A DNA stretch of 64,000 nucleotides from Paraburkholderia caffeinitolerans (GTDB taxonomy: Bacteria > Pseudomonadota > Gammaproteobacteria > Burkholderiales > Burkholderiaceae): NCBI RefSeq assembly GCF_902859945.1, contig NZ_CADIKL010000022.1, positions 1 through 64,000 of the forward strand. The letters are read 5' to 3'. Positions 34,948 to 44,411 of the stretch are shown here, piece by piece. The notes under the pieces are model-generated. The model was not told the origin of the DNA. It did no database searches and saw nothing but the letters and a program-made list of their open reading frames with translations. The translations under genes and the position numbers were made by a program. Each line of letters starts with the position of its first letter. Positions within the stretch are counted from its first letter, which is position 1.

Positions 34948-37196
34948 GGCGCCTCGCCTCGCCGCGCGCCGTTTGTATCGTTCGCGGTGCTTTCGGTGGT
35001 GCCCGCGCTTTCGGTGGCGTCGGCGCTTTCGGTAGTCCCGGCGCTTTCGGTGGTACCGGTGGCGTCACGCACCTCCGGCGCCAGCGCCGCCTGCGCGTGC
35101 GCCCCGCCCGCGAGCAGCACGTCCGGATGCGCGCGCGGCACCGCCCGCTTCCACGCGGTGTCCAGTTCGCGGCGAATCGAATCGTAGATCTCCTTAGAGA
35201 TCGATCGGTCTTCGTACATCGCCATCACGCGCGTGCGCCCTTCCCTCAGTGCGTAAAGCAACATCATGCGACGCTCGAGTGCATCCGCGCCGTTGCCGCC
35301 GAAGCAACGGCGCACGTTGTCGAGTCCGCGTTCGGCCTTTTCGATGCGCAACCTCAGTATCGTGCCGAGCAATTTGGCCAGCCGCTCGCCCAATAGCGGC
35401 GTGAGACTCGCATCGGCGAACTCCAGCAACTGATGCAGCACCACGCGGCGGCACATCAGGAGTTCGAACTGATCGGCGAGCGCATCCGCGTACGGCTGAT
35501 GGATATGCAGCCAGCGCGCCACGAAGCGCGCGACGCGCAGGCCCGGCGTATCGGCCAGGATCTTGGCCGCGGCGCGCTGGTAGCCGATGCGCCCGCTTTC
35601 GCGCGCCGCCTCGATCATTGCATCGGTGTTGCGCATCATCGCGTCGAGATTGCGAATCGTGATGATGCCGCTGCCGTACTGCGGAATCAGGTCGCGCTCC
35701 TTGGTCGCCAGCGTGACGAGCCCGATCGCGAGGCGCTCGCGCTCGGACAGCGCCGCCTCGATGTCGAAGGCCGTCGCGCTCAGGTCGATGCTGCGCCGAA
35801 ACGTGCTGCAGGCTTCGTCGGCGATCGACTCGGGAATGCGGAACGTGCGCGCCGCCGCGTGAACCTGCTCGGACACGCCAAGCGACGAAAGCAGCACCGC
35901 CTGCTGCTGAAGCGCCTCTTCCTGCGGCGAGAGCAAGTCGACCTTGAGCCGCTTGATCAGCAGCTTGAGCGACGAGCCGTTCACGATCAGGCTCACGAGC
36001 ACAAAGCCGGTGGCCAGAATGGCGACGAAGCGGCGCGTGGTGTCGGGCAGCGCCTCGTTGTGCGCGAGGCCGAGTGCGAGCACGAGCGTGACCGCGCCGC
36101 GCAGGCCGCCCCACGCGATCACGAGCTTGTACGCGGCGCTCACGGGCTCGGTGAGCTTCAGCCGGCTCAGCAGCGGCAACATGCCGAACGTCACGACGAG
36201 ACGCGCCACCAGCGCCGTCACCACCACCACGGCGAGCGCCGCAAGGTCGATCCAGTGCGCGTCGCGCAGCGTGGCGGGAATCTGCATGGCCGCGAGCAGG
36301 AAGATGGCCGCGCCCGCCATGGCCGCCACCTGCTCCCAGATCAGTTGCAGGTGCTGCCAGTTCACGGGCGAAAGCCGCGTGCGCCCGAGCCCGCTGATCA
36401 CGAGGCCCGCCGCCACCACCGACACCACGCCGGAGACGTGCAGCGTTTGATCGGCGAACAGATAAAGCGGATACGGCAGCGCGAAACTCAGCGAAATCTC
36501 GGCCTTGCCCTCGCCGCCCAGCGCTGGCAGCAGATACGCGAACGCGCGCCCGGCCAGCGCGCCCACGGCGAGGCCGCCGAGCAATTCGATGGCGAGCGTA
36601 TGCAGCGCGGCAGTGCCCGTTGCGGCGGCGCGCTCGCCGGTGATGGCCGCGATCAGCACGGTCGCAATCGCGATGGCGGCCGCGTCGTTGAGCAGGCTCT
36701 CGCCTTCCACGAGCCGCACGAGGCGCTCCGGCGCGCCCACCTGGCGAAACACCGCGAGCACGGCGGACGGGTCTGTGGTCGCGATCATCGCGCCTAGCAG
36801 GAGGCCGTCGGTGAGCGGGCCGAGCCCGGTGAGACGAATCGCGCCCCCCACCATTGCGGTGGCGACGAATACGGCCACCACGGCAAGCAGCAGAATGGGT
36901 GCCGCGTCTCCCAGCATCTCGCGCACGTTCACGCTCAGCGCGGCCTGAAACAGCAGCAGCGGCAGAAAGATCCATAAATACGCTTCGGGCGGCAGGCGCG
37001 GCGCGAGCGCCGGCGTGAAGACGCTCGCGGCCAGTTGCGGCCAGGCCTCGCCGCTCACGAGATAGATGCCGCCAAGCGCGAACCCCCACGCGGCAAGCAG
37101 CACCGATTCGGAAAGCGCGAAACGCAGGCTCACGGCCTGTACCACGGCGATGCTCGCCAGCAAGAAGCCGCTCAGAAGTAAAACGTGGATGATCAT
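34944..37196 (-). CDS. Na+/H+ antiporter (CPA1/NhaP type) with cytoplasmic domain
   Basis: A 750-residue protein. The first 420 residues form a CPA1-type exchanger with about 12 helices and the conserved ATTDPSAVLAVFRQ, GESLLNDAAAI and WGGLRGAVTLVLAL segments. The last carries the family's Arg, and the Asn-Asp pair should bind the ion. Residues 430-700 form a helical cytoplasmic regulatory domain. The final 35 residues are a repeated Thr-Thr-Glu-Ser-Ala stretch. It is translationally coupled to the DUF4239 gene. It likely exchanges Na+ or K+ for protons; the ion is not determinable here. Confidence 0.9.
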   Translation of the reverse strand: MIIHVLLLSGFLLASIAVVQAVSLRFALSESVLLAAWGFALGGIYLVSGEAWPQLAASVFTPALAPRLPPEAYLWIFLPLLLFQAALSVNVREMLGDAAPILLLAVVAVFVATAMVGGAIRLTGLGPLTDGLLLGAMIATTDPSAVLAVFRQVGAPERLVRLVEGESLLNDAAAIAIATVLIAAITGERAAATGTAALHTLAIELLGGLAVGALAGRAFAYLLPALGGEGKAEISLSFALPYPLYLFADQTLHVSGVVSVVAAGLVISGLGRTRLSPVNWQHLQLIWEQVAAMAGAAIFLLAAMQIPATLRDAHWIDLAALAVVVVTALVARLVVTFGMLPLLSRLKLTEPVSAAYKLVIAWGGLRGAVTLVLALGLAHNEALPDTTRRFVAILATGFVLVSLIVNGSSLKLLIKRLKVDLLSPQEEALQQQAVLLSSLGVSEQVHAAARTFRIPESIADEACSTFRRSIDLSATAFDIEAALSERERLAIGLVTLATKERDLIPQYGSGIITIRNLDAMMRNTDAMIEAARESGRIGYQRAAAKILADTPGLRVARFVARWLHIHQPYADALADQFELLMCRRVVLHQLLEFADASLTPLLGERLAKLLGTILRLRIEKAERGLDNVRRCFGGNGADALERRMMLLYALREGRTRVMAMYEDRSISKEIYDSIRRELDTAWKRAVPRAHPDVLLAGGAHAQAALAPEVRDATGTTESAGTTESADATESAGTTESTANDTNGARRGEAP
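34987..35058 (-). repeat. 18-bp tandem repeat in the antiporter C-terminus
   Basis: Four units of 18 bp (starting at 34987, 35005, 35023 and 35041) share GCTTTCGGT at the same offset. They encode the six-residue ESAGTT-like repeat at the end of the antiporter. Being in frame, unit loss or gain would change only the tail length. Confidence 0.85.
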
Positions 37197-37211
37197 CGTC
37201 GATCGTATGGG

Positions 37212-37802
37212 TCAAGCGTGCGCCGCAAGCCATACCAGGGTCAGCGACCTCACGCCTTGTGCGCCCCGAATGAGCACGCCCTCGATATCGGCCGTGGCGG
37301 ACGGCCCCGTCACCAGCACCGCATAGCGCGCGCCGCGAAAGTCGTCGCGCCGGTAGGCATCCTGAAGACCCGCCACGAGCGCGCCAGGATCGAGCAGCAC
37401 GTAGAGATGCTGCACGAGGTAGCCAAGCGCGTTCACCCCGTACTCGCGCTCAGAGAGCCACACCGAGCCCGTTTCCGCAACGCCGAAGCGCGCGCGCACG
37501 ACGCCCACCTCGACGTTCTCGAGCGATTCGGGCGGCGTGGCCACGTCAAGCGAAAACGTGCCCTGTACCTCGGGCGCCGCCGACGCGATCGACGCCTGCG
37601 CGCCGAAGCGCTCGCGTATCAACGCAAGCACGGCCTCGCCCGAATCGGCCTGTGCTTCGATGCCCCCCATCAGCGCAAGCGCCGCACCGAAGCGCGCGCG
37701 CAATTCGCCGGGCGGCGCTTCGAACAACGGCACCTCGGGCAAGTCCTGCGCTTTGGGCTGCGCCGCGCGCACGCGCGCGAGGAACGCTTCACGGCTTGCC
37801 AT
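37212..37802 (-). CDS. lutC: Lactate utilisation protein C
   Basis: A 196-residue LUD-domain protein, the third part of the LutABC iron-sulphur lactate oxidation system in the cytoplasm. The LUD features present are VGVVRARFGVAETGSVWL, the VQHLYVLLDPGALV segment and LVTGPSATADIEGVLIRGAQGV near the end. The ATG at 37802 lies 14 bp inside the 3' end of lutB, the usual overlap. The usual gene order lutA-lutB-lutC is kept. Confidence 0.92.
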   Translation of the reverse strand: MASREAFLARVRAAQPKAQDLPEVPLFEAPPGELRARFGAALALMGGIEAQADSGEAVLALIRERFGAQASIASAAPEVQGTFSLDVATPPESLENVEVGVVRARFGVAETGSVWLSEREYGVNALGYLVQHLYVLLDPGALVAGLQDAYRRDDFRGARYAVLVTGPSATADIEGVLIRGAQGVRSLTLVWLAAHA

Positions 37803-39234
37803 CGTTGCCTCCGTTGTTGCCTCCCTGGCTACCTTTAGGGCTCTTGCGATGCTTGCGATACCACGCATGAAACGTCGTGGACGGCGCCTGCGGCAGCGTG
37901 CGCTGCCGGCCCCAGATATTGAGCGGGTTGTAGAGCACAAAATTGGGCAAGCGCCGCAGCGCGCCGTCGAGCGACGACACCGCCGCGCGATACATCTTCG
38001 GACTCCCCAGCAACCGCCCTGCCATCTTGAGCACTTCCTGCTTCACGAACGGCACCTCGTGCTGCGCGGCGATCACCGCGCGCCACTGGTAGATCTGCTC
38101 GTGAATGTTGATCTTCACCGGGCACACGTTGGTGCAACTGCCGTTGAGCGTGGAGGCGAACGGCAACGCGCTAAAGCGCTTCAAATCGAAGGTCGGATTG
38201 ATGATCGCGCCAATCGGCCCCGCATAGGTACTGCCATACGAGAGGCCGCCGCTGCGCCGGTAGACCGGGCAGGTATTCATGCACGCGCCGCAGCGGATGC
38301 ACTTGAGCGAGTACCAGAAGTCGGGCATCGCGAGCCGCGCGCTGCGGCCGTTGTCGACGAGGATGAAATGCATCTCCGCGCCTTCGCGCGGTGCGCGGAA
38401 ATGCGAGGTGTATTGGGTGATGGGCGAGCCCAGCGCGCTGCGCGACAGCATGCGGATAAACACGCCAAGATCGGACACGCGCGGAATCAGCTTCTCGATG
38501 CCCATCGAGACGATATGCACCGGCGGCACGTTGGCCGAAAGATCGGCGTTGCCCTCGTTGGTGCAGACCACCACGGTGCCGGTCTCGGCCACCGCGAAAT
38601 TGCAGCCGGTCATGCCCGCCGTCTTCCCGCGCACGAACCACGGGCGCGTATTCATGCGCTGGCTCTCCGCGAGATAGTGGATGTCGTTGTTCGACGCGTC
38701 GGTGCCTATCGTGCGGCCAAACACCTGGGCCACGTCATCGCGCAGCTTGTGCACGGCCGGCACCACGATATGGCTCGGCGGCTGGCCATCGAGTTGCTGG
38801 ATGCGCTCGCCAAGGTCGGTCTCCATCACGGCGATGCCGCGCTGTTCGAGGTACGGGCGCATCTCGCACTCGTCCGTGAGCATCGACTTGCTCTTCACGA
38901 GCGCGGTCATGCCGCGCTCGCTCAGGATGCGAAAGACCGTCTCGTTGTGCTCGCCCGCCGTATCGGCCCAGTGCACCTGCACGCCGTTCGCCTCGGCATT
39001 GCGCGAGAACTGGTCGAGATAGTCGGCCAGATGCGAAAGCGTGTGCGCCTTGATAGCCGATGCAAGCTCGCGCAGCGCCTCCCATTCGGGAATGGATTGC
39101 GCCTGCGCATCGCGCTTCGTGCGCAAGTCCCAGAGGCGCTTGTCGTGGAAATCCACATGTTCGGGCCGCGCGAGAAATGCGCCGGCGAGCTTCGCGTGCT
39201 CGACCCGCTTCGGGCGATCGTTCGAGGCGCTCAT
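37789..39234 (-). CDS. lutB: Lactate utilisation protein B (iron-sulphur)
   Basis: A 481-residue LUD plus ferredoxin-like protein. The LUD part contains VKSKSMLTDECEM and GCNFAVAETGTVVVCTNEGN. The electron-transfer part carries two 4Fe-4S motifs, CIRCGACMNTCP and CTNVCPVKINIHE. With LutA and LutC it oxidises L-lactate to pyruvate. The ATG at 39234 overlaps the lutA stop by 4 bp. The C-terminal 20 residues are a Gly/Asn/Lys tail with no known role. Confidence 0.94.
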   Translation of the reverse strand: MSASNDRPKRVEHAKLAGAFLARPEHVDFHDKRLWDLRTKRDAQAQSIPEWEALRELASAIKAHTLSHLADYLDQFSRNAEANGVQVHWADTAGEHNETVFRILSERGMTALVKSKSMLTDECEMRPYLEQRGIAVMETDLGERIQQLDGQPPSHIVVPAVHKLRDDVAQVFGRTIGTDASNNDIHYLAESQRMNTRPWFVRGKTAGMTGCNFAVAETGTVVVCTNEGNADLSANVPPVHIVSMGIEKLIPRVSDLGVFIRMLSRSALGSPITQYTSHFRAPREGAEMHFILVDNGRSARLAMPDFWYSLKCIRCGACMNTCPVYRRSGGLSYGSTYAGPIGAIINPTFDLKRFSALPFASTLNGSCTNVCPVKINIHEQIYQWRAVIAAQHEVPFVKQEVLKMAGRLLGSPKMYRAAVSSLDGALRRLPNFVLYNPLNIWGRQRTLPQAPSTTFHAWYRKHRKSPKGSQGGNNGGNDGKP

Positions 39235-39974
39235 TCGCGTGCTCCATTGAGTACCTGGGCAATATGAATGAAGCGCACATCGGACTGCATGCGCTCCGCG
39301 CAGCCTTGCTGATGCATGAGGCACGACATGTCGCCCGAGACAATGTATTGCGCGCCCGCGCTCACATGATCGATAACCTTGTCCTGGCCCATGCGCACGG
39401 ACACCGCTTCCTCGGTCACCGCGAACGTGCCGCCGAAGCCACAGCATTCGTCGGGGCGCTGGGGCTGCACGAATTCGATGCCCTTCACGCCTTGCAGCAA
39501 CGCAAGCGGCTTCGAAAAGGGCTTGCCGGCCACTTCCGATATCGATGCTTCGTGCAGATGGCGCAGCGCGCTGCAACTGTTGTGCAGCCCAACGCGCCAG
39601 GGGAATTCGGCCCACGGAAATTCGCGCACTTGCAGCACGTCGTGCAGGAACTCCACGAGTTCGAAGGTGTTCGTGCGCACGCGCCGCACCGGGTCGGTCT
39701 GCTCGATGGCGGTGAAATGATCGCGTACGTGACTCACGCAGCTAGCCGATGGCCCCACGATGAAGTCATACCCTTCGAAGGCGCGCGCGAACACGCGCTC
39801 TGCGCCAGCCGCCTCGGTCTGCGCGCCACTGTTGGCCATGGGCTGACCGCAACAGGTCTGATCGAGTGGATAGTCGACCTCGCAGCCGAGCCGCTCCAGC
39901 AACTCGAGCGTGGCGATGCCGACTTCGGGATAGAACGCGTCGATGAAGCACGGGACAAATAGGGCGACTTTCAT
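39231..39974 (-). CDS. lutA: Lactate utilisation protein A
   Basis: A 247-residue protein with two CCG (cysteine-rich) domains as in heterodisulphide reductase subunit B and GlpC. CCGQPMANSG (about 41-50) and CCGFGGTFAV (about 180-189) are the diagnostic pairs, with further Cys at residues 9 and 83. It is the first gene of the lutABC unit and transfers electrons within the complex. No lutR-type regulator or lactate permease is adjacent; the next gene upstream is a porin 80 bp away. Confidence 0.94.
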   Translation of the reverse strand: MKVALFVPCFIDAFYPEVGIATLELLERLGCEVDYPLDQTCCGQPMANSGAQTEAAGAERVFARAFEGYDFIVGPSASCVSHVRDHFTAIEQTDPVRRVRTNTFELVEFLHDVLQVREFPWAEFPWRVGLHNSCSALRHLHEASISEVAGKPFSKPLALLQGVKGIEFVQPQRPDECCGFGGTFAVTEEAVSVRMGQDKVIDHVSAGAQYIVSGDMSCLMHQQGCAERMQSDVRFIHIAQVLNGARE

Positions 39975-40055
39975 GCGAGGACTCGCGCGAGAAAGCGGAC
40001 CGGACCATTTTAGCGCCGATCCCCCTGCGGTTGTCCGCGAATTGCCCCCGCCCGT

Positions 40056-41276
40056 TCAGAAGTTATGGCGAATGCCCGCGATGACCGCCAACTGCTTGTC
40101 GGTGTCCGAATTCACGAGATTCGGAATCTGCGCGAGGTTGCGGGTACCGCCGGCGGCATCGATGCCAAGCCCGGCGCCCGATGACTTCTGGCCGATCACC
40201 ACGGCATAGAGCGCCGTGCGCTTCGAGAGGTTGTACACCGTGCCCAGGTTGACCTGATGGATGCGCGTGGAGGAACCCTGATCCGGATGCGCGTCGTTAA
40301 AGATATAGGCAAAGCCGAATTGCAGCGCGGGCGAGAATTGCCACGTCGTGTTGAGTTCGGCAATATCGAACGCGATGTCCGCGCCTTGTGGCTGCGCTGT
40401 GCTCGCGAAATACTGGCTCTGCGAAAGCCGCGTATGCGTGTAGCTCAGTGCGAGCGTCACCGTATCGAACGCATACGAACCGCCAGCGCCGTAAATATCG
40501 ATCTTCTGCGCATTGTGCAACTCGCAATACGAAGCATCGGCATTTGCGCAACTGAAATCGCCGATGTATCCGTCCTCCCCGCCCAATGCCGCCTGGAGCG
40601 GATTGCGCAGTTGCAGATAGCCCGCGGAAAGCGAAAGCGGGCCATGCGTGTAGTTCGCAGCGAGCGACCAGCCACGGTTCTGCGAAAAGTTGCCCGCCAC
40701 GCCGCCGAAGCTGAACAGCCCCCCCACCGTCAAGCCGCCGAAGCTCGGGCTCACGTACTTGATCGAATTGTTGAAGTTGAACGCTTCGTTGAGGTTATCG
40801 ACATCGCCGAAGTGCGAACCGTAGAGCGTCGCCCAGTTGTTGCTCGAGGCGTAGGCGCCCATGTTGTCGGAGAACGGATCGTACTGGCGGCCAAGCGTGA
40901 GCGTGCCGTAGTTCGCGTTCGCCACGCCCACCCAGGCGTTGCGGTTAAAGAGCGTGCCGCTCTGCAGCAACGCGCCGTTCTGCGTGAAGATACTGTTTTC
41001 CAGTGTGAAGTTCACGGCGGTGCCACCGCCGATGTCTTCGCTGCCGGTCAGGCCCCAGCGCGACGGCACGAGGTTGCCGCCGCCCAGTTGCCAGTTCGAA
41101 TGTCCTTCGGTGCTGCCATCCGCGTGCGTGGTCTGCTGATTCGTCGAATAGACGAGGCCAGCGTCCACTGTGCCGAAAAGCGTGACCGAGGACTGGGCAC
41201 GAGCGCCCTGCATGAAGGTGGCGAGAGCGCACGAAGCCAGCGCCAGCGCCGTACGCCTGACGAGTGGGTTTGCCAT
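40056..41276 (-). CDS. Gram-negative porin (OpcP type)
   Basis: A 406-residue outer-membrane porin. The signal peptide is about 1-27 (ending ARA). The mature start QSSVTLFGTVDAGLVY and the final Phe (IRHNF) are standard for beta-proteobacterial trimeric porins, and the loop-3 region carries the usual acidic residues. It lies between lutA and an amino-acid permease on the same strand, 51 bp after the permease, so it may serve uptake of the amine or amino acid handled by that cluster. Confidence 0.9.
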   Translation of the reverse strand: MANPLVRRTALALASCALATFMQGARAQSSVTLFGTVDAGLVYSTNQQTTHADGSTEGHSNWQLGGGNLVPSRWGLTGSEDIGGGTAVNFTLENSIFTQNGALLQSGTLFNRNAWVGVANANYGTLTLGRQYDPFSDNMGAYASSNNWATLYGSHFGDVDNLNEAFNFNNSIKYVSPSFGGLTVGGLFSFGGVAGNFSQNRGWSLAANYTHGPLSLSAGYLQLRNPLQAALGGEDGYIGDFSCANADASYCELHNAQKIDIYGAGGSYAFDTVTLALSYTHTRLSQSQYFASTAQPQGADIAFDIAELNTTWQFSPALQFGFAYIFNDAHPDQGSSTRIHQVNLGTVYNLSKRTALYAVVIGQKSSGAGLGIDAAGGTRNLAQIPNLVNSDTDKQLAVIAGIRHNF

Positions 41277-41327
41277 GTCGATGTCTTGGGGATTTGTGGT
41301 GAGAGAGCGCGCCGCGCGCGCCGGATG

Positions 41328-42797
41328 CTACTGGCCGAAGCGCGCGTAGACGTCGGGCCGTGTGCGCTTGAGCACGAAGCCGAGCGCAATGCCGAACAGC
41401 GCGACCGCGAGCACGATCCACGGGAACGCCCGCACGATGGGACTATCGGAACCGGAAAGCGCGTCGAGGTTGCCGATCAGCACGAAGCCGATCCACAACA
41501 AGCCCAGCCCGCCCAGTATCGGCGCGACGAACGCATGCCACACCCGTGTGTCTTTTTTCGTGGCGCGAAAGTAAGCCACCACCGAGAAGCTCGTCACGGC
41601 TTGCAGCATCACGATGCCGATGGTACCGAGCGCCGACGTGCAACTGAACACGGTGTTGAACGGATCAGCGCCCGCGAGCACATAGAGCCCCACCGGCAGC
41701 GCCACCGTAAGCGTCTGCAGATAGCTCGCGCGATGCGGCGAGCCGTACTTCGCATGCAGGCGGTCGAGCTTCGCAGGCAGGATGCCCTCGACCGAAAGCG
41801 CGTGAATGTAGCGCACGATCGTGTTGTGAAACGAGAGCAGGCTCGCGAAGATGCTGGACAGCAAAAGCAAGCTCATCGTGGTGGTCATGGCGCCGCCCAG
41901 GTACTTCGTGGACTGGATGAACCAGAAGTCGCCGGGCTGCTTCGTCGCGGCGTCGACCACGTCCTTCAGGCCCCAGGCGCACACGATGGCCCACGTGACG
42001 AACGCGAAGAACACGAGAATCAGCGTGACCGACACATAGGTCGCGCGCGGCACCGTGACCTTTGGATCGCGGCACTCCTTGCCGTAGATCGCCGTGGCCT
42101 CGAAGCCGATAAACGACGCCAGCGCGAACATCACGGCAATGCCCATATGGCCGCTGAACACCTGCTTCGGCGCGAACGGCGCGAGCGTGAGGCCACTCGG
42201 GCCGCCATGGTGAATCACGATGGCGATCGAAAGCACGAGCAGGATGCCCATTTCAAGGCACATCAGCACGCCGAGCAGGCGGCTGTTCAGGTCGATGCCG
42301 CGCAGGCCCGTCACCTGCACGACGGCGATGCACGCGAACGTGTAGGCGTACCACGGCATCGCACTATGCAGGAGCGGCCCGAGCACGACCGTGCCAAAGA
42401 AACCGAACAACCCGTACAGCGCGATCTGGATGCAGGTGTACGAAAGCAGCGCGACGAGCGCACCCGCCATGCCGAGCGGCCGGCCGACGCCCGCCGTGAT
42501 GTACGCGTAGAACGCGCCGGCGCGCACGATGTGCCGGCTCATCGAAGCAAAGCCCACGCTGAACACGAGCAGCACCGCGCCCGCGATCACAAAGGCGCCA
42601 GGAATGCCCGCGCCATTGCCGAGACTGATGGCGGGCGGCACCGCGCCAAGCATGCCGGTGAGCGGCGCAGCCGCGGAGATCACGAGAAACACGATCTGCC
42701 ACAAGCCGAGCAGACTGCGTGGCGCAGCGACGGCATCGTCTGCCATGGCGCTGCCCACGAGCCCGGATGGCGCTACGGGTATTTGCGGTTCGTTCAT
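41328..42797 (-). CDS. APC-family amino-acid/amine permease
   Basis: A 489-residue inner-membrane transporter of the APC superfamily with 12 or more helices. The first helix region (GLWQIVFLVISAAAPLTGMLG) and the FALASFIGFEATAIYGKECRDPKVTVPRA.Y segment are typical. The start at 42797 matches the onset of the family. Given the neighbouring AraC regulator and copper amine oxidase, an amine such as phenylethylamine or tyramine, or a parent amino acid, is a fair guess for the substrate. Confidence 0.88.
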   Translation of the reverse strand: MNEPQIPVAPSGLVGSAMADDAVAAPRSLLGLWQIVFLVISAAAPLTGMLGAVPPAISLGNGAGIPGAFVIAGAVLLVFSVGFASMSRHIVRAGAFYAYITAGVGRPLGMAGALVALLSYTCIQIALYGLFGFFGTVVLGPLLHSAMPWYAYTFACIAVVQVTGLRGIDLNSRLLGVLMCLEMGILLVLSIAIVIHHGGPSGLTLAPFAPKQVFSGHMGIAVMFALASFIGFEATAIYGKECRDPKVTVPRATYVSVTLILVFFAFVTWAIVCAWGLKDVVDAATKQPGDFWFIQSTKYLGGAMTTTMSLLLLSSIFASLLSFHNTIVRYIHALSVEGILPAKLDRLHAKYGSPHRASYLQTLTVALPVGLYVLAGADPFNTVFSCTSALGTIGIVMLQAVTSFSVVAYFRATKKDTRVWHAFVAPILGGLGLLWIGFVLIGNLDALSGSDSPIVRAFPWIVLAVALFGIALGFVLKRTRPDVYARFGQ

Positions 42798-43171
42798 CGT
42801 TGCCTCTGGTGGTGTCTTTTTGAATTGCGCCATGCGACACGATGAAGAACCGCGCCCGCCTGGCACTCGTGAAAGCGAATCTCGCGTGCTCAATGGCGAG
42901 ATTCGACACGAACGCATGGTAGGCAGTTAAAAATTCCCGCGATCTGACTGACCGCGCCAAATATTCGATAAATTGCGCCAACCCGTACGGGGGTTTTTAC
43001 CTAACGTGTTTGCCGCTCGATCGCACCCCGATCGTGGCGGGCTGCCGACAAAACAATTAATTTGGATGACGAATCAATTTTCACGGGCTTTCTTCAACCG
43101 CAATGCTTTCCGAACGCCATCAATAACATTACATTTTCAAATCTGGGCGCCTTTATCCATGCAACCCGGAC
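42798..43171. other. AT-rich upstream region of the permease
   Basis: About 370 bp between the AraC regulator and the permease, clearly AT-richer between 43050 and 43150. It must carry the permease promoter and perhaps AraC-family sites. No direct repeats of the usual AraC half-site spacing could be confirmed by eye, and no gene is seen. Confidence 0.4.
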
Positions 43172-44173
43172 CTACTCCGAGCGCCCCCAGTTACGCGTCG
43201 CGCGCCATAGCACCGTGGCATCCGCATAGCCCACCGCGCGTGCAACGGCGGCGTTGGTCATGCCCTCCTGCTCGCGCAGCACGGCCACGCTGCGCTGGCG
43301 CTCCTCGCGAATGATCTCGCGCACGGAAGTGCCGGCCTCGGTCAGATGACGCTGCAGCGAACGATTCGACAGCCCGAGATCCCGCGCAATGTCGGCAACC
43401 ACGAGTTTTTCGCGTGCGAGCCGCCGCGTGACCAGATCGCGCACCTGGTCGACGAGATCGTGCGGCACCGTATCGCGCGAAATGAGGTCGGTGGCGTGGC
43501 GCTCCATCATGCGCGCCAGTTGCGTATCGGCGCTCTTGAGCGGCGCGTCGAGATCGTGCGGATGAATCACCACACCGCTCGCCGGCTGCTGGAAACGCAC
43601 CGGCACGCGAAAAATACGCATATAGGGCTTGAGATCCGCGGGCGCGGCGTGCTCGAAATGGATCTCGACCGGCGCCCACGTCGCGCCGCGCACGAGGCGA
43701 ATCATGTGGCACATCGCGCTTACGCTGTATTCGGCGTCCTGGCGGCGCGGCCAGATCCGGGCCTCGGCGATGCGATAGCTCCACATGGGCCATGCGTTAT
43801 CGCGCACCAGATCGACGAGCGTACCGCTCTGCCATGAACCGAGTGCATCCGTGAACTTGCGGATGGCCGCCCCCAGCGTGGGCGACGACATGAACACGAG
43901 CCCGGCGGGACCCAGTTCGGTGAGCTGCAATTCGTTGCCGAGACGCAGGCCGAGCCACGGCTCGTCGAGCACCTGCGCGGCACGCTCGAAAGCCCCCACG
44001 TAACGCCCGAGCGGCAGGATTTCATAAGGATCCGAAAGTTGCCTGCGGCTCAGGCCGAACTCTGCCAGCAATGCATCGCAGTCGGCGCCTGCTGCATCGA
44101 GCGCGCGCACGATCGGACCCATCACAGCGCCGCGAATCATCGGAAACCCGTTGCTGACAGGCCCTGATTTCAT
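43172..44173 (-). CDS. AraC-family regulator of the amine cluster
   Basis: A 333-residue regulator. The N-terminal 230 residues resemble the arabinose-binding-like domain of OruR/ArgR-type regulators. The C-terminal 100 residues are the double helix-turn-helix (ADIARDLGLSNRSLQRHLTEAG, then MTNAAVARAVGYADATVLWRA). A GGAGAGAGAC ribosome binding site precedes the ATG at 44173. It is divergent from the copper amine oxidase gene, 238 bp away. In E. coli, the AraC-type FeaR controls tynA and feaB, so the analogous role here is likely. Confidence 0.88.
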   Translation of the reverse strand: MKSGPVSNGFPMIRGAVMGPIVRALDAAGADCDALLAEFGLSRRQLSDPYEILPLGRYVGAFERAAQVLDEPWLGLRLGNELQLTELGPAGLVFMSSPTLGAAIRKFTDALGSWQSGTLVDLVRDNAWPMWSYRIAEARIWPRRQDAEYSVSAMCHMIRLVRGATWAPVEIHFEHAAPADLKPYMRIFRVPVRFQQPASGVVIHPHDLDAPLKSADTQLARMMERHATDLISRDTVPHDLVDQVRDLVTRRLAREKLVVADIARDLGLSNRSLQRHLTEAGTSVREIIREERQRSVAVLREQEGMTNAAVARAVGYADATVLWRATRNWGRSE

Positions 44174-44411
44174 GTCTCTCTCCGTTCACCCGATGATGCG
44201 CATAAGCGTACGCACCCGGGTTTGTTCGCCCTGTCTTTGGCGCACTCTATCGTCCCTTTGGCGCGTTTTGCAAGCGCGAAAAAAATATGGCGTTTCTACG
44301 ATGACGTCACGACATCGCCATTGCGGCAATGCCCTCCGCCCCCCCGAAACGGGGCCAGTCTGCCGCGCTTCACGCGCTGTTGCGGTCCAACGTCATCCTT
44401 ACGAAATGCTT

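Noticed and set aside
40257..42845. 862-codon plus-strand frame across the porin and permease
   Set aside because: Antisense of two real genes; its Arg/His/Glu-rich composition is a mirror artefact of GC-rich codons.
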